The notes beneath the pieces are model-generated. The model made no database searches. It was not told the DNA's origin and was given only the letters and a program-made list of their open reading frames with translations. This document shows, piece after piece, positions 1-11,190 of a DNA stretch of 64,000 bases. The translations under genes and the position numbers were made by a program. The first letter of the stretch is position 1; each line of letters begins with the position of its first letter. The stretch is from Chloranthus sessilifolius (lineage: Eukaryota > Streptophyta > Magnoliopsida > Chloranthales > Chloranthaceae). The DNA is taken from the NCBI GenBank assembly GCA_021018995.1, contig CM037584.1:51154811-51218810 (forward strand), in the 5' to 3' direction.

Positions 1-539
1 TAAAGAACAACCTAATAAAAGGCTAGTGTCTCACGCTCACTAACAATTAACTAAAAACTGGTATTAGGTGATAAACACAGTCACCAACAGTGGTGACCAG
101 ATCATAAATTATGTCCATGTGGGCATGGGCGCATAGCATCGCCTAGATTGGATGCAGTCCCGTGAATGCACATAAAAACTACTGTCATGTTTTTAAGAGC
201 CTAAAAGCACAAAAAATGAATGCCTACTATGTGATTGCCCAAACCTGTCTTAGCCATTCATTTTTTGGTGCTATATGCTCTTATTAACATGGTAGAAATG
301 GTTTTTTGATGCAATCTTAGGGCTGAATCCAATCTAGATTAGAACCGTGTGCACCACAAGGGGCACCAAAATGGCGCCATATATATATAGACTTAATGAC
401 CCAGTCATCATAGTTGGGACAGTGTTGGTCAGCTAATACCACCTCATAACTAGTCCCTCAAGGTACTCACTCCTTATAATGAATCCACAATCTCATTAGC
501 TTCTTCTAAAATACGATAAAAAATCTCTAAAGCATTTTA
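1..539. other. Part of intron 3 of the P5A ATPase gene
   Basis: AT-rich non-coding DNA. No coding segment of the ATPase or any other gene is visible on either strand. It lies downstream of exon 3 on the minus strand, so it should be part of intron 3, which runs off the left edge. Confidence 0.5.
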
Positions 540-1560
540 TTCATTTATTTTTAATCGGTAAGTTAAAATTTTACTAATAAGATAAGGACACAATAAAACA
601 GATCCTCGTCTAAGGGGTAAGGCTACTCCAACAAAGACTTGGATAGCCAAAAAACTACAAGAAAGCCAGTACCAAAATTAGATGAAACAGAAATCAAGCA
701 TCCAACACTGGAAGATCTGTTCACAACATATCAAATGTCACCCCATTCAGTCAGATCATCCACGAAACAATTTGCCTCACGTAGAACATGAGAGAAAGAA
801 AACATTCCCATTTTCCACAAGTCCCTAATATGTTAAAGATATCCGCTAATCACCAAGAGTGAGAGGTCCCACTAAACCACAAGCCGTCCATCAGATGAAA
901 TTAGAAGAATCATTCTACAATAGGCAATGCAGCTTTTACACCTTGAAGCAACCCTCTCGCCCAAGCTTCGGTAGAATCAGCCCAGTCGGTGGGCCCTGTA
1001 ATTCAAGCAAAATTCCCTCACGTTCTCTAATTAGCCTGCCAAAGCCATTCGAACCTGGATTGCCCAACTAGCAGCCGTCAAAGTTTAATTTCAGGCAACC
1101 CGGGGGGAATCCAAGCAACAATCTTCGCCTTGATGTCACCAATGACTTTCCGATCTCCTTATTTTTTGTTGTCAAAAGTTCTACTATGTTCCATCCAAAT
1201 CCTCTACTGATGAAGCCATGATGGGGACAGGCTCCAAAGTAATTGACCAAGAGGTTCAAATGGGTTATAATGTCAATTAGAGAACAGCTCACGATGACGA
1301 AAGTACAAAGTGCACTCCGAAAAGAATGAAGAAATAGTGTCCCATGTTAGTCGCCAAGTTGCAATCCAAGATGTGATTTACTGAATTTTTACGAAGGCAG
1401 CAAAAGGATACATTGGTTGACAAATTGAAAGGCGGAATTCTTCACATGATCAATCATAAAAATTGTCACTAGTCACAGTCCTTTGCTTGTATTTAACTTC
1501 ACTGAACATAAGAAAAGACTCAGACACAAGGAGGGCCTGGACATCTCCAAAGTTTAACCC
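540..1560 (-). mobile_element. L1-type LINE 3' remnant with RNase H domain
   Basis: On the minus strand the segment near 1,100 reads PGCLKLNFDGC, the first strand of the RNase H domain found at the C-terminus of many plant L1 ORF2 proteins. After several stops and frame changes it reads HVLREANCFVDDLTEWGV near 730-790, the end of the same domain. Upstream (1,290-1,450) there are traces of the zinc-finger reverse-transcriptase tail region. The 3' end is an A-rich tail at about 534-555. The copy is 5'-truncated and heavily mutated. It sits inside intron 3 of the ATPase, in the same orientation as the gene. No clear target duplication was found. Confidence 0.7.
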
Positions 1561-3143
1561 AGAGTGTCACCAAAAGGGGTTGCTGACATAAAAGAGAATA
1601 GGAGCACCGAACCAAGGAGCCATAAGGTTCGCCCACTCACAGCCTACTATCAAGCCTATAGAAAGGGACAATGGTTCTCTCTAATTTCTGCAGAAAGAAT
1701 ACAAAGAACCCTATTTCTTCATCTCTCAAATCCCGACGCAAACACATATCTCACACCACACAATGCTCACCCCTAATTCAGGTTGTTACATAGAGAACAA
1801 AGGAAGCCTCCCCTGTGCCACTCCATTTTTTTGTGAAGTAGCCTCCTTTAATATCTCGCTTAATACTTATTACTGCGTCTCTATATCCAGTATGGACGAT
1901 AGATATTGGACAAACAAGATTTTATGCCATAATCTGTGGCCCTTTATATAAGTCAGTAATTTCATAAGAAATTATTGCTGCCAAGAAGAGGGCTGGCCTA
2001 TTTTTTATCTTTTTCTAGAGTGGGTGCCCCCACCCCGAAACGCAAAAAAGGCGCAGACAAATTATCCAACCTCCTCTGGGTAGAAAACCCCAAATGCTAA
2101 AACAGTTTTTGACATGTGTAACTGATGCAATGATACGTGGAAGAACAGAAATTCACGGCTACTTGTAAATCCTGCATTCCGTTAATTTTAGATGGCCCTT
2201 CACAGCTTTGAATCAGACAATGAGATGTCTTTCGACCCAATATATCACCATCGATCTTGAGATCATAGCCGTCAAATCACACAGACCACGTGGTGGTTCC
2301 ACATGGCAAACATCCCAAAAAGTGACCAATGTACTAGGAGGGTTGATGCACTGGTCAGGTACATCACACCAACTCAATAACTAAATATGCATCTCATAAT
2401 ATTAACTTAACAATTTATATGAGATTGTCTTCCCCATTTCTCTCTTTTGGGATTATGCAATGGAAGATGCACTGAAAACCTTCTTAAACTTGTGGGAGTG
2501 AAGCATTCCTCTACAGCCTGGTATAAGTCCATGTCAATGTCAACTATGCCCCAAATACTTGAAAAAAATAATGGGGAAGCCATTTGGGTCTGCGGCCTTA
2601 TCCCTATCTAGGAAGAAAACAGCATTCCTTGACTTCAAGCAATGGCCATTAGGAGCAAGTCTCGAATCATGTGCTACTCAATGTATCAAACCTCAGCTAC
2701 ATTGATACAACTCAAATGAGTCATATGGATACACCAGTTATTTAAATCATGAAATGAAAAAACTAAATGGTAGCCACCTCATAATATAGTTTAAAATGCA
2801 AAATGGTCCAAATATGGAAGGAATACAGGTGTAAAATGGACCAGTATATATTTGATTAAAAGCACTGAAGTGCAAACAGATTAATAGCATAAGAATTCCC
2901 TACATCACTACATTTAATAACTTTAGGGAAAGAAGCAAAAAAAAAGTAAAGAAAAGAAACAGTTAACATAGATATCAGAAAGTAGACTGCTAAGAAGGGA
3001 AAAAGGAAGCAAATTATGAGACTCAAGGTTAATAAAACTGAACCATAACATTGAAAATTTTGAAATGTGCGGCAGATAAGACAATTCTGAACAACTTTGC
3101 CTCAAAAGTGATCAAGAACCAGATGCAAGGTACAAAAACTTAC
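1561..3143. other. Intron 3, proximal part
   Basis: No exon or element with clear ends is visible. Around 2,210-2,345 there is MITE-like sequence (caccatcgatcttgagatca) resembling the small inverted-repeat elements at 38.9 kb and 9.1 kb, but without defined ends. The rest is AT-rich. The next expected ATPase exon was looked for and not found, so intron 3 is longer than 3.1 kb. Confidence 0.5.
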
Positions 3144-3352
3144 ACATTCCGTCCCCACTTCTCAACGGCAGTAACAACTTTAGCATCTGATCCATGACCG
3201 GTGTTTTTGAGATAATATCCAAATGTTTCCTTTGAAGGGTACTGGAGCTTGCAGAAGGTATCCTTCTCATTTGAAAAAATGAAGCGCTGCTTTCTAAAAT
3301 CAAAATAAATTTCTTCCATGTTAACTGCTGCAGTTGCTGCCGCCCCTACCAA
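3144..3352 (-). CDS. PDR2: P5A-type ATPase (MIA/PDR2), exon 3
   Basis: Encodes LVGAAATAAVNMEEIYFDFR and continues to KWGRN plus two bases of a split valine codon (69 codons, phase 2 at the end). The region containing IYFDFRKQRF, ETFGYYLK, TGHG and EKWGRN is the characteristic cytosolic stretch between the N-terminal membrane helices and the P-type core of plant P5A ATPases. The acceptor is CTTTTGCAG at 3,353 and beyond; the donor is GTAAGT at 3,143-3,138. The family acts in the endoplasmic reticulum; in plants it is linked to pollen wall formation and phosphate response, and the yeast and human relatives remove misinserted transmembrane helices. All catalytic motifs (DKTGT and others) should lie further downstream, outside the window. 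Confidence 0.93.
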
Positions 3353-4339
3353 CTGCAAAAGTGGAAGATTAGTTTACTCACAGACAAAAGCATTACACTC
3401 ATTCCCATAACTCAAAGTTTGAAAAAACGAAGGCAATTTGTATCGACTCCGACTAGCAATTTTTCATACATTCAATACATATATATAGTACTGACGGTGC
3501 ACGCCATTGTATAACTATATACCGAAACATATCTTCATCGAACCACCTCTTGGAATAGTTTATAGCCCAACACTTACCCCATCCATTCAAAGCAAAATGA
3601 TTGCAAAAAGGAGAGAAGGAAGCTGAGACCTTATCGAACTTCATTTTTTCATTGTTTTGATATCCTTTTTTGGATTTAAAAAACAAAACAAACTATTTGA
3701 AGAGTTGGGGCTTGATTGACAGCCCAATGGAGGGTTAATGTCTTTTGTGAACCACATGGATGTGACTCTGTTTCCATCATCAACTGTGCTCTGGGTTGGC
3801 TAGACTTTTCAAATGTTGTCACAAGCCAGTCCATTGACAGCCTTCATATTTGTTACTTTATTGTAGTATTTTTTCTATTTTTTTTCCATGTATTGCATGG
3901 ATTTATTGCTGGTGGACTGGAAAGGCTTTACATCTGTCTTAGCTTGCATCTACATTTTTCCTTCACTAATGAAATTGTTGCTGCTCATAAAGAAAAAAAA
4001 CCCAAAATGTCTGCAAACACTAATTAAACAGATCAGATAACTTAGTGTTTTGGCAATCTGATTTATTATTGATTGCAACAACATGAATACAGTAAACTCG
4101 CACATTCTTAGACACGTCTTCACATCAACCAACAGACACGCACATCCGAAAAACACTTGAAGACACTTTGAACTTTCCAGAAAATACAAAATAATAAATG
4201 TTCTCAAAACCAAATCCTACTACTATTTTATCAAAATATTGTTCTCGAGAAACTTCCAAGCTCCTTGCACTGTCATTTTGAATAATTAGTACAAATATGA
4301 AAATATCAGATCAGGGTTTAAAGGAAAAATGAAACTCAC
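3353..4339 (-). other. Intron 2 of the P5A ATPase gene (987 bp)
   Basis: Bounded by a GTGAGT donor next to exon 2 and a CTTTTGCAG acceptor next to exon 3. Open frames inside it on either strand are short and lack recognisable domains. Confidence 0.85.
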
Positions 4340-4432
4340 CGTCCTACGAAAATGAAGTGGCACAACTTCTTTTGCACCAGAAAACTTTGCAGGAGTTATT
4401 TTACATGCATCTGCAACATGAATATCCTTCAC
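4340..4432 (-). CDS. PDR2: P5A-type ATPase (MIA/PDR2), exon 2
   Basis: A 93-bp, phase 0-0 exon encoding VKDIHVADACKITPAKF and continuing SGAKEVVPLHFRRT. In the P5A family this segment directly follows the second N-terminal membrane helix and its PAKFSG.KEVVPL core is strongly conserved. The acceptor is TTCTTTTTTCAG, the donor GTGAGT. It joins exon 1 (ending at lysine 83) and exon 3 without a frame break. It is too short to stand out as an open reading frame and was found from protein similarity and splice signals. Confidence 0.93.
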
Positions 4433-5849
4433 CTGAAAAAAGAAAATGAGCAATCAAGATAAAGCAAGTCAAAATGCACCAACATACTGTGACAATTATG
4501 GGATTGCCCGAGTTGGCTTGTGCTATTATGATATGTTCACAATATCTACCAGCACAAATTTTAAAATTCATGTCCTTAATTTCAATGTGCCCAAGGGGCA
4601 TACTGTTCCTTTCTTCTTCTTTCTTGACTTGTATGTTGGTGGATTTCTTCTGCGAGGGACAAACTGTTGATTTTCTTCTTTTTATTACTTGTATACGAGT
4701 GGATTTCTTCTGCTAGTAGCAAGTGAAAAGAAAGTGAACTTCTTGTACATGGAAGCACCAAACCTCGACATGACTTTAAATATGAGCATCTATGAATCTT
4801 TTGCGTGTTCATGAGGACATGTCAACTACTACAAAATGAATCAGATATAGTATAGTAGTTTGGCGGTAAGCCATTCCAGCTCCCAGTACACAGTGCCCTT
4901 ATCCATGTGAAAAACCAATACCGAGATGGCTTTTTAATCAATTAAAAGTCGTCACCTAGATCAACTCCACATACAAGCTAGTACATGCAGATGAGGTTCA
5001 TTCAAAGGGCAGTCTTGTTGGATGCTGTAATTTAATAGAAACAGAATCTTACGACGGGTTGAGATCTGATTATGGGGTTAAGGAGTTATCTCATCCTGGT
5101 TTTCATTCAATTATGAGAATGGAATCAAGAGACATGGAATCCCATGTACCCCACGAAAGATGGTATTACTTTATATAAAAGTCAACTTCTTGTGGACATA
5201 TATATTGTTACGCTTCAAGAAAGGCTCTGTCGTTCCATACTGTGGCAGAATAATTGCATTAACGCTGCAACTTATTTGCACACCTTAGTATGGCAACGGC
5301 AATCCATAATAAGATCTATAATACATTATACAAAGTGTTTACACAGCCAAGGGTGAAATAGATAAAGAATTATAAGATGTAATTGATCTTTTTAACTGGA
5401 CAACCTTCTCCATATTTTTAACTGGATAACTGAAGAATTATACATAAAAATCTGTAAACAAGCAGAAACTCACAAAAGCATTGTACCCATACATGATAGA
5501 TTGTACATGATTGATATGGATTTATAGAAGATCCATCTAGCATAGCTTATAGGATGAAGAATTCTTTGGAACAGGAAATGGTCAGAAAATGCAGCAATGC
5601 CAGCACAATTAAGCAATTGGCGATGGTTTCTCACTTTTGGAAACCATGATTATGATTCATAGTAGTTTGATTTAGAGGTTTGTTCCATCCTAATGGAGAT
5701 GAAACACCAAAGTTCCTAACCTCTCTTTGTCAATGTAGCTGGGAGGGAACACTTGGCTTCTGTGACAGGTAAGACAAGCCTGCACTGCCAAAGATAAGGC
5801 ATTCTGAGAATCTTTAGTCTAGGATTTTGTATCAAAACCAGACCAGTAT

Positions 5850-6560
5850 ACTCCAAGTAGCATCCCTTGGTTTGCATCAGTTGTCACATTTAAAATATGC
5901 AGACGATATGCTGTTATTTTTCTAGAGCCTTGATTCGAGAAGTAAAAATAGGTAGAAGAAACTTCTGGTCAGATTAGGGAAAAATTACTACCAACATATC
6001 TCAGGTTGTCATTGTGTATGGGGAAACTCTTTAAAAGGTTTGTGATGCAGTCATTAAAAGTTTGGAGAGAGAGAAATAGTTAGCAATCTGGAAAGGTAAT
6101 TTGATCTCAAAGTGGGAAGCACCATGTGCATCAAAGATACGCTCTCAAACTTGTTGGTATACAACTTGTCAATGTTTTGATGCCCAATTAGTGTGATTGA
6201 GAAGTTGGAAAGACTAGAAAATGACTCCCGTGGAGTAGAGCGGGTTACGATCGTAATCCCATTTGGTAAATTATGAGGTGGCAAGGCTATCATAGGAACC
6301 AGAAAGAAGGGGGACTTTGGATCAAATGTGTTTAAAGTGAAAACAATGTTTTAAGGTCACCCATTGGGAGGTTAAGGTGAGAGGTGGTGGATGATGGTGT
6401 GGAATTAAGGACTTTTTTATAGTTGTGTTAGGTATAAGGGAAGGGATGGGATTTCTTTAAGTTTTGGGAGGAACTGGGGAGTGTCAATACTCCTTTTTTG
6501 TTTTTGACTTCTGAGCTATTTATTGTATTGTAGTCTTTAAAGGGGTGTTGGTTGAATAGG
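5850..6560 (+). mobile_element. L1-type reverse transcriptase remnant
   Basis: Plus-strand reading gives SHLKYADDMLLF near 5,890, the reverse-transcriptase active-site block with an intact YADD box. It is followed after frame changes by DTLSNLLVYNLSMF, CPISVIEKLERLE near 6,130-6,220 and KEGGLWIKCV near 6,310, in the order expected downstream of the RT core in plant L1 ORF2. It is antisense to the host gene and decayed by stops and frameshifts. Ends are not defined. Confidence 0.72.
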
Positions 6561-6917
6561 GGGGGGGGGTGGTCATGTGTTATGGGACGTCCGTTTTTAT
6601 CAAAACTTAAGGGATGGAAGTGTTCACTCTTGATTTAGTGGGTCAATTAGAAGGTGTGATGCACTATCGGAGTGTTCACTCTCAATTTAGCAGGTCAATT
6701 AGGTGTGATGCACCGTCAAATTAGTTTGATCATCAAATGGTTTTGTTTGGGGGCACAAACAATGATAAAGAAGCACCAATAGTTGAACTAGAGGAAAATA
6801 ACGAAGTTAAGGATACTTTTCATAATATAGAGGCAAGAGAGGATGAGAAAGGGCAGACTGCTCGTAAAATCAAGGTGATAGCCAAGTCCAAGTTGGGATT
6901 TTAGCTGTCACAGGTCC

Positions 6918-7185
6918 AAGGTCATCATCATCATCATCATCCCATCGATTTGGGATCGGCTTTTAGAGACCTATTTCTCCACTTGTTTCTGATCAGTTCT
7001 AAGCTCTTAGTAACTTTGCAATCCTTCATGTCCCTTTTCACTACTTCCCTCCAGGTTTACATTGGCCTTCCTCTTCTCCTACTTCCTTATGCTGGCATCT
7101 CAAACCTTCGTACGGAGTTTGTTTCTAGCCTATGATGCACATGGTCAAACCATCTATAAGTGACATTCCATAATTTTTTTCGTTA
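6918..7185 (-). mobile_element. RTE-type LINE, 3' segment with (ATG)n tail
   Basis: Minus-strand translation gives TYRWFDHVHHRLETNSVRRF, then RRRGRP, WREVVKRDMKDC and RNKWRNRS up to KADPKSMG. This is the C-terminus of plant RTE-clade reverse transcriptases (RWFGHV..R, GRGRPK.TW, D...D..DR..WR). It ends in a short self-complementary segment (gatcccaaatcgatggga) and six ATG repeats on the minus strand, 6,923-6,940. Such trinucleotide tails are usual for RTE elements and their SINE partners, unlike the poly(A) tails of L1. It contains stops. Confidence 0.8.
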
Positions 7186-7445
7186 CCTTGAAAATTATCA
7201 AAAGAAAGACGGAATAAATAGAGTGCAAATTTAGTGAACATGATAGCTTGGAGGAGGATTTAGTTAACACAAAATTATCTAGTGCCGAATTGAAGGGATG
7301 ATTTTAAAAGGACGCGGTTAGACCTGTCATATCATATATTGCAGAAAGTTAGGCTAGGTAAAGGCGATAAGAAGATCAAGTACATGTGGCTGAGATGTGT
7401 AGCTAAGATGGATGTGCAGAGTAACAAAAAGGATAAAATTTGAAT
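7186..7445 (+). mobile_element. RTE-type LINE, inverted 5' segment
   Basis: Plus-strand translation gives MIAWRRI, LVPN, LKG.F.KDAVRPVISYIAES and, after a frame change, KIKYMWLRCVAKMDVQSNKK with DKI. This is the RTE block that normally lies immediately upstream of the RWFGHV region found in the adjacent minus-strand segment. The two pieces meet head-to-head at about 7,160-7,200. The plus-strand piece stops at 7,445 where the minus-strand piece would be expected to start in element coordinates, with roughly 20-25 residues missing. This is the arrangement expected from twin priming. Confidence 0.7.
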
Positions 7446-7877
7446 CTCTTGAGTGTAGTGATGTACCATATTTACGACTTTATTGTGTGATGTGCGGATT
7501 TCAAAATATAAGAACAGCTGTAGCTTTTTCTAGCACAATAATGGTCTTTAGTCATTGTCAAATCCATAAAGTTATTAAAGGTACTTTAGTAGAGTTTTAC
7601 TTATAGAATTAAGAGTATTTTACTCTTTTGTATTTCATTAATTGTAAGAGGCAGAAAAACCATAAACTGCAGAATCTTCATTATATTAATTATTCTCTTA
7701 AAATTTGAATGAAGAATAACTTCTCTAGAGAAAAGAATTGGCTTCTCTTTTGGTTCTTGTTTCAGGCATCATTCTTATGAGATTTCTTCCCTTTATTTGT
7801 TGTTATTTCCCTTTTCAAGTTGTAACATCAGGGTGTGTGTATGTCCTAGTTTTTAAGTGGGGTCATAGAGATTAGAT

Positions 7878-8214
7878 CAAAGTTACTTAGTTCGCTCAAT
7901 TCGAAATCAGGTTCGCAATTCGCTACTACCATGCGAACCTGATTCACTAGGGGAGGATGAATTCAGAAGTATTTATTAATTTTAGAATATAAATTTGTAC
8001 TCTTTAATTAAAGAATGAAAATGATCACTAGATTAGTGATAAAATTTAAAAACCATGAAGTCTCAGGTTCAAATCCCCTCTTTATGCTTTTAAACTTTGT
8101 ATTAAAACAAACTAGTTAGTATTAACCAGTTAAATTCGCTTGGCATGTCAAATCGGATCGAATTGAACTGCGAACTGGTTCGTTGTACCCAATTCGCAAT
8201 TCGCTAGGTCAATG
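7878..8214. mobile_element. hAT-like MITE with GGTTCG/CGAACC word ends and a B-box
   Basis: Left end starts CAAAGTTACTTAGTTCGC and continues with ggttcgcaattcgc and gcgaacctg. The right end mirrors it with gcgaactggttcg and aattcgctaggtcaatg. Between them lies an AT-rich interior with a pol III B-box-like motif (ggttcaaatcc, 8,066-8,076). It is the same family as 10,107-10,453, which has clean 8-bp duplications. Here the flanks do not match, so the boundaries are approximate. Confidence 0.6.
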
Positions 8215-8424
8215 AGCAAATTAAGTGACATCTCCTTGGAGAAATTTTGGAAAATCAAAGCTCCTTGAAGGGTACTTTTTTCGACTAAAGCATTGGACAA
8301 GATTCTCATGGTCAATCTTCTCAAAATCATGTTTTACCAATGGAAAATCTGTGCATAATGTCTTGCAATTGAGGAAACAATGGAACAACTCATGATATAT
8401 TGGAAACAAGCAAATTCTATTTGA

Positions 8425-9578
8425 CATGGTATTAAAACTCGACGAGTCAACTCGGAACTCGGGCTCGTCAACTCGGCTCGTCAATGCACTCGATAAACTC
8501 TAAAACTCGATCGACTCGCCAATGCACTCGATAAACTCTAAACTCGATCAACCCGCCAAGCCAACTCAAAAATTCGACTGAGTTTGTCAGCTCGGCCAGT
8601 CGCCTCATACCAAAATTACTTTAAGGAGTGTCGGGAACTTTTGGTTTTCTTAAAGGGCTTTTATGTAAAAAGCCCATACAATAAAAATACTAAACCCCCA
8701 CACCCAACTTCTCAAACCCTATCCTCTCATTGCCAAAAACACTTGCGAATAAAACCTGAGAAGAAGAAGAAAAAAGAAATAAGAAAAAGAAAAAAAAAAG
8801 TAAGCCTAACCTCTCGTTGTAAGTCAAATTTGTCTGTTCTTATCATGGTTTAGGTTAGAAACCCTAATATCGTATTTTTTCTTTGGATTCATGATTAAAA
8901 TCACCATGAATCACTGTGATTCACGGTGAATCACTGTGGGTTTTTTTTTTTGGAACTCAAGCCTGAGGGCTGGATTTTTTATGTGAATCACTCCCATTTT
9001 TTATAGAAGGCTGCTGAGTACCGTTGATTGCTGTAAATATCTCCTATTAACTATAGCTGAATACCGTTGTTTCTTGTGGATCGGACAATGGAGATTATCT
9101 TTCATTCACTACTGATCTTAAGATCATGGGAATCAAAACTATCTATCTGGTAATATGCCCATGATCTCAAGACCAGCTGCGTGAAAGATGGAGCAAAAAA
9201 CAATCTCAATCATCCGATTGAAAGCAGTCAACAGTTTTCAGTTATACTTAATGAGATATTCAGTTGTACTTAATGAGGGATATTCAGCATTTGGTGGGGG
9301 GTTAGTAGCAGCCCCTTTTTTTAAACTGTTGACTACTTCGAACTAGCCGATAAAGATCATTGTTTGCACCAATCTTCGACGCAGTAGATGCAATGAGCAT
9401 GGTCCAAGTAGATAGGGATATGAATGTTCGATGAATTTGAATCTATTACATATTTTAATTTATTTTTTAAATATATATTGAATAATCCGAGTCGGAACAA
9501 ATCGAGTTGAACCGAGTTTCCGAGTTGACTACTCAAATGACTTCCAAGTAGAGTCGAGTTTTGTGTTTTAAAACCATG
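8425..9578. mobile_element. hAT element, ACTCG-word family, 1,154 bp
   Basis: Flanked by a perfect 8-bp target duplication CTATTTGA (8,417-8,424 and 9,579-9,586). Ends are CATGGTATTAAAACTCG and, read inward from the right, CATGGTTTTAAAACAC. Both subterminal regions are dense in ACTCG/CGAGT words (8,440-8,600 and 9,485-9,565). The interior has a stretch like a plant 5' leader (aaaccctatcctctcattgcc, 8,710 onward), a purine-rich tract, and a possible second element start at 8,889 (CATGATTAAAATCACC) built on GTGATTCAC words. No transposase coding is visible, so it is non-autonomous. Confidence 0.88.
9010..9330. mobile_element. Possible MITE nested in the hAT element
   Basis: The left part (ggctgctgagtaccgttgat) is mirrored on the right (rc: ggggctgctactaacc) and both flank GATC-rich inner sequence (gatcttaagatcatg, catgatctcaagacc). 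It resembles other small inverted-repeat elements at 38.9 kb and 20.6 kb. No target duplication could be fixed. Confidence 0.35.
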
Positions 9579-9682
9579 CTATTTGAAATTTCTTTCATAA
9601 ACTTTTTGGGGTTCATTGGTGTTTCCTGAGAAATTGTGACAAGCTATTTACGGGTTAGTTCTCGGGCCTTTTGGGTCTGGAG

Positions 9683-9815
9683 CAAGGATCAGAATTTCGG
9701 CTGAAATCCCAAAATTTTGAAATTTTTGTATGGGGATGAAAATTTCGGTTTCGGTGGGGAATTTCGGTTTCGGTCCCCACCGAAACCGAAACAAAATCCA
9801 GAATTTTGATCCTTG
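9683..9815. mobile_element. hAT MITE, TTTCGG-word family, 133 bp
   Basis: Starts CAAGGATCAGAATTTCGG and ends with its near inverse (rc CAAGGATCAAAATTCTGG). The body is built of ATTTCGG, GGTTTCGG and their complements. Flanking 8-mers are GTCTGGAG and GTCTAAAG (6 of 8 identical), consistent with an aged hAT target duplication. Confidence 0.75.
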
Positions 9816-10106
9816 GTCTAAAGGTCATGTCCTTTGGAAGTTTGTGATAGTGGCACTATAGTGAGGGTATATAGTTTGAATGGGATGATAGAATACTATG
9901 AAAATCAAAGAAAGGAACATGTAGCAGAAAGTATCATGAAAAGAATAACTCCATGGGCATTGGTGGGTGCAATGAATTTGACTCCTCGAAAAGGGGATGA
10001 GGTGAAATGAAGAATAGGAGAGACCAAAGAAATTGTGGCAGGCGTGTGTGCATGTGTGGGCGGTTGGGTGGAGTGGGGGTGGGCTTGCAATAATGTAAGT
10101 CTTAAC

Positions 10107-10453
10107 CAATGTTACCTGGTTTGCTAGTTCGCTGGCTCGAACTCGCAGTTCGCTAGGGATAGGATGAGTTTTCACATACATGAGGTATGTACAAAAATTT
10201 AAATATCTTAAAAAAAGTACAAATTCAATCAAATGGTAATGAGAGGGATGATGGTTGGATGTGCGACTGCGTCAAGCAAGGTTGGGGGTTCGACTCCCCT
10301 CCACATAAAAACTTGTAACCCATACACGCAAATTAAAAGAATGGCAGGCCGGTTCGCCTACCAGCAGCAAATCGGACCGAAACGAACTCCAAACTGGTTC
10401 ACATCAAACCGGTTTGCGGTTCGGTACCAACTATTGCGAATCAAGTAACCCTG
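10107..10453. mobile_element. hAT MITE with GGTTCG words and a B-box, 347 bp
   Basis: Perfect 8-bp target duplication GTCTTAAC (10,099-10,106 and 10,454-10,461). Ends are CAATGTTACCTGGTTTGC and, inward from the right, CAGGGTTACTTGATTCGC. Subterminal GGTTCG/CGAACT words flank an interior holding a tRNA-like B-box (ggttcgactcc, 10,287-10,297) preceded by a degenerate tRNA-like half. Same family as 7,878-8,214. Confidence 0.85.
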
Positions 10454-10818
10454 GTCTTAACAGAGGATGAGTCACTAACTATGGAGCACTTAGCAGTAGT
10501 TAATGGGGCAGTTCAAATATGATACTATATCCTGTTTGCAAATAGTTTTGGGTTTTTTTACATTCATTAGGTCTTTACTTTGACGTGATTTGCAATGTAT
10601 TTCTCTCTTCCTTTAATCTAGTGCATTCTTACTTTCCCATAAATAATAAATATAAGATAGCTAGTTTTGCATCACTAGAACGGCTTTTCCAGGAACTACA
10701 AAACTAAGCAATAATCACGAAAAATAACAACAACAAAAAAACAAGCGCAAGGAACAGTTTTTCATATTGCATAATGCAGCATATACAAGAAAATCCTTAT
10801 CCTCATAGTTGTTAAGGC

Positions 10819-11190
10819 CTGGTATCAAAACTCGGTTGATACCGATACGTATCGGCGAAATGTATCAGTTTCGTCGAGAACCGACAGCGATACCATCCCG
10901 ATACAGGTATTGGGGTGGCATCAATATCAGTATTGGTAATCGGATTGTTGATACTGATACAGGTTAGTATCGGACGATACCGTCTCGGTATTGGTAAATG
11001 CTGTCTAGAGTATCAGCCGATACTGACTGGTGACTGTCTAGGTATCAGCCGATACTGACCGATACAAATTTTTTATTTTTCTTTTTTCATATATATACAA
11101 AAAAATAAATAAATAAATAACAGTTCAGTATCAGTGATACCGTATCGGCCTATATCTATCAGTCCAAGATGGACCGATAATGATACTTTA
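10819..11190. mobile_element. Probable hAT MITE, GATACGTATC-word family
   Basis: Left end CTGGTATCAAAACTCGG followed by ataccgatacgtatcgg; the body is full of GATAC/GTATC words, with a (TAAA)n-like tract near 11,105. The right end reads inward TAAAGTATCATTATCGG. Possible 8-bp duplication GTTAAGGC/ATTAAAGC (6 of 8). Boundaries are uncertain by a few bases. Confidence 0.5.

Noticed and set aside
3716-4213. Overlapping open frames of about 100 and 87 codons on both strands in ATPase intron 2
   Set aside because: Hydrophobic low-complexity translations with no domain, lying inside a well-defined intron. Shadow frames.
7870-8222. 8-bp target duplication for the first GGTTCG element
   Set aside because: Flanking 8-mers gattagat and agcaaatt do not match; the element is called from its ends and family similarity only.
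9825-10232. 135-codon minus-strand frame
   Set aside because: Overlaps a hAT element boundary and reads through repeat-derived sequence; composition unlike a protein domain.
10229-10320. Functional tRNA gene
   Set aside because: A B-box is present but no acceptor stem, A-box or anticodon stem can be drawn; it sits inside a hAT MITE.
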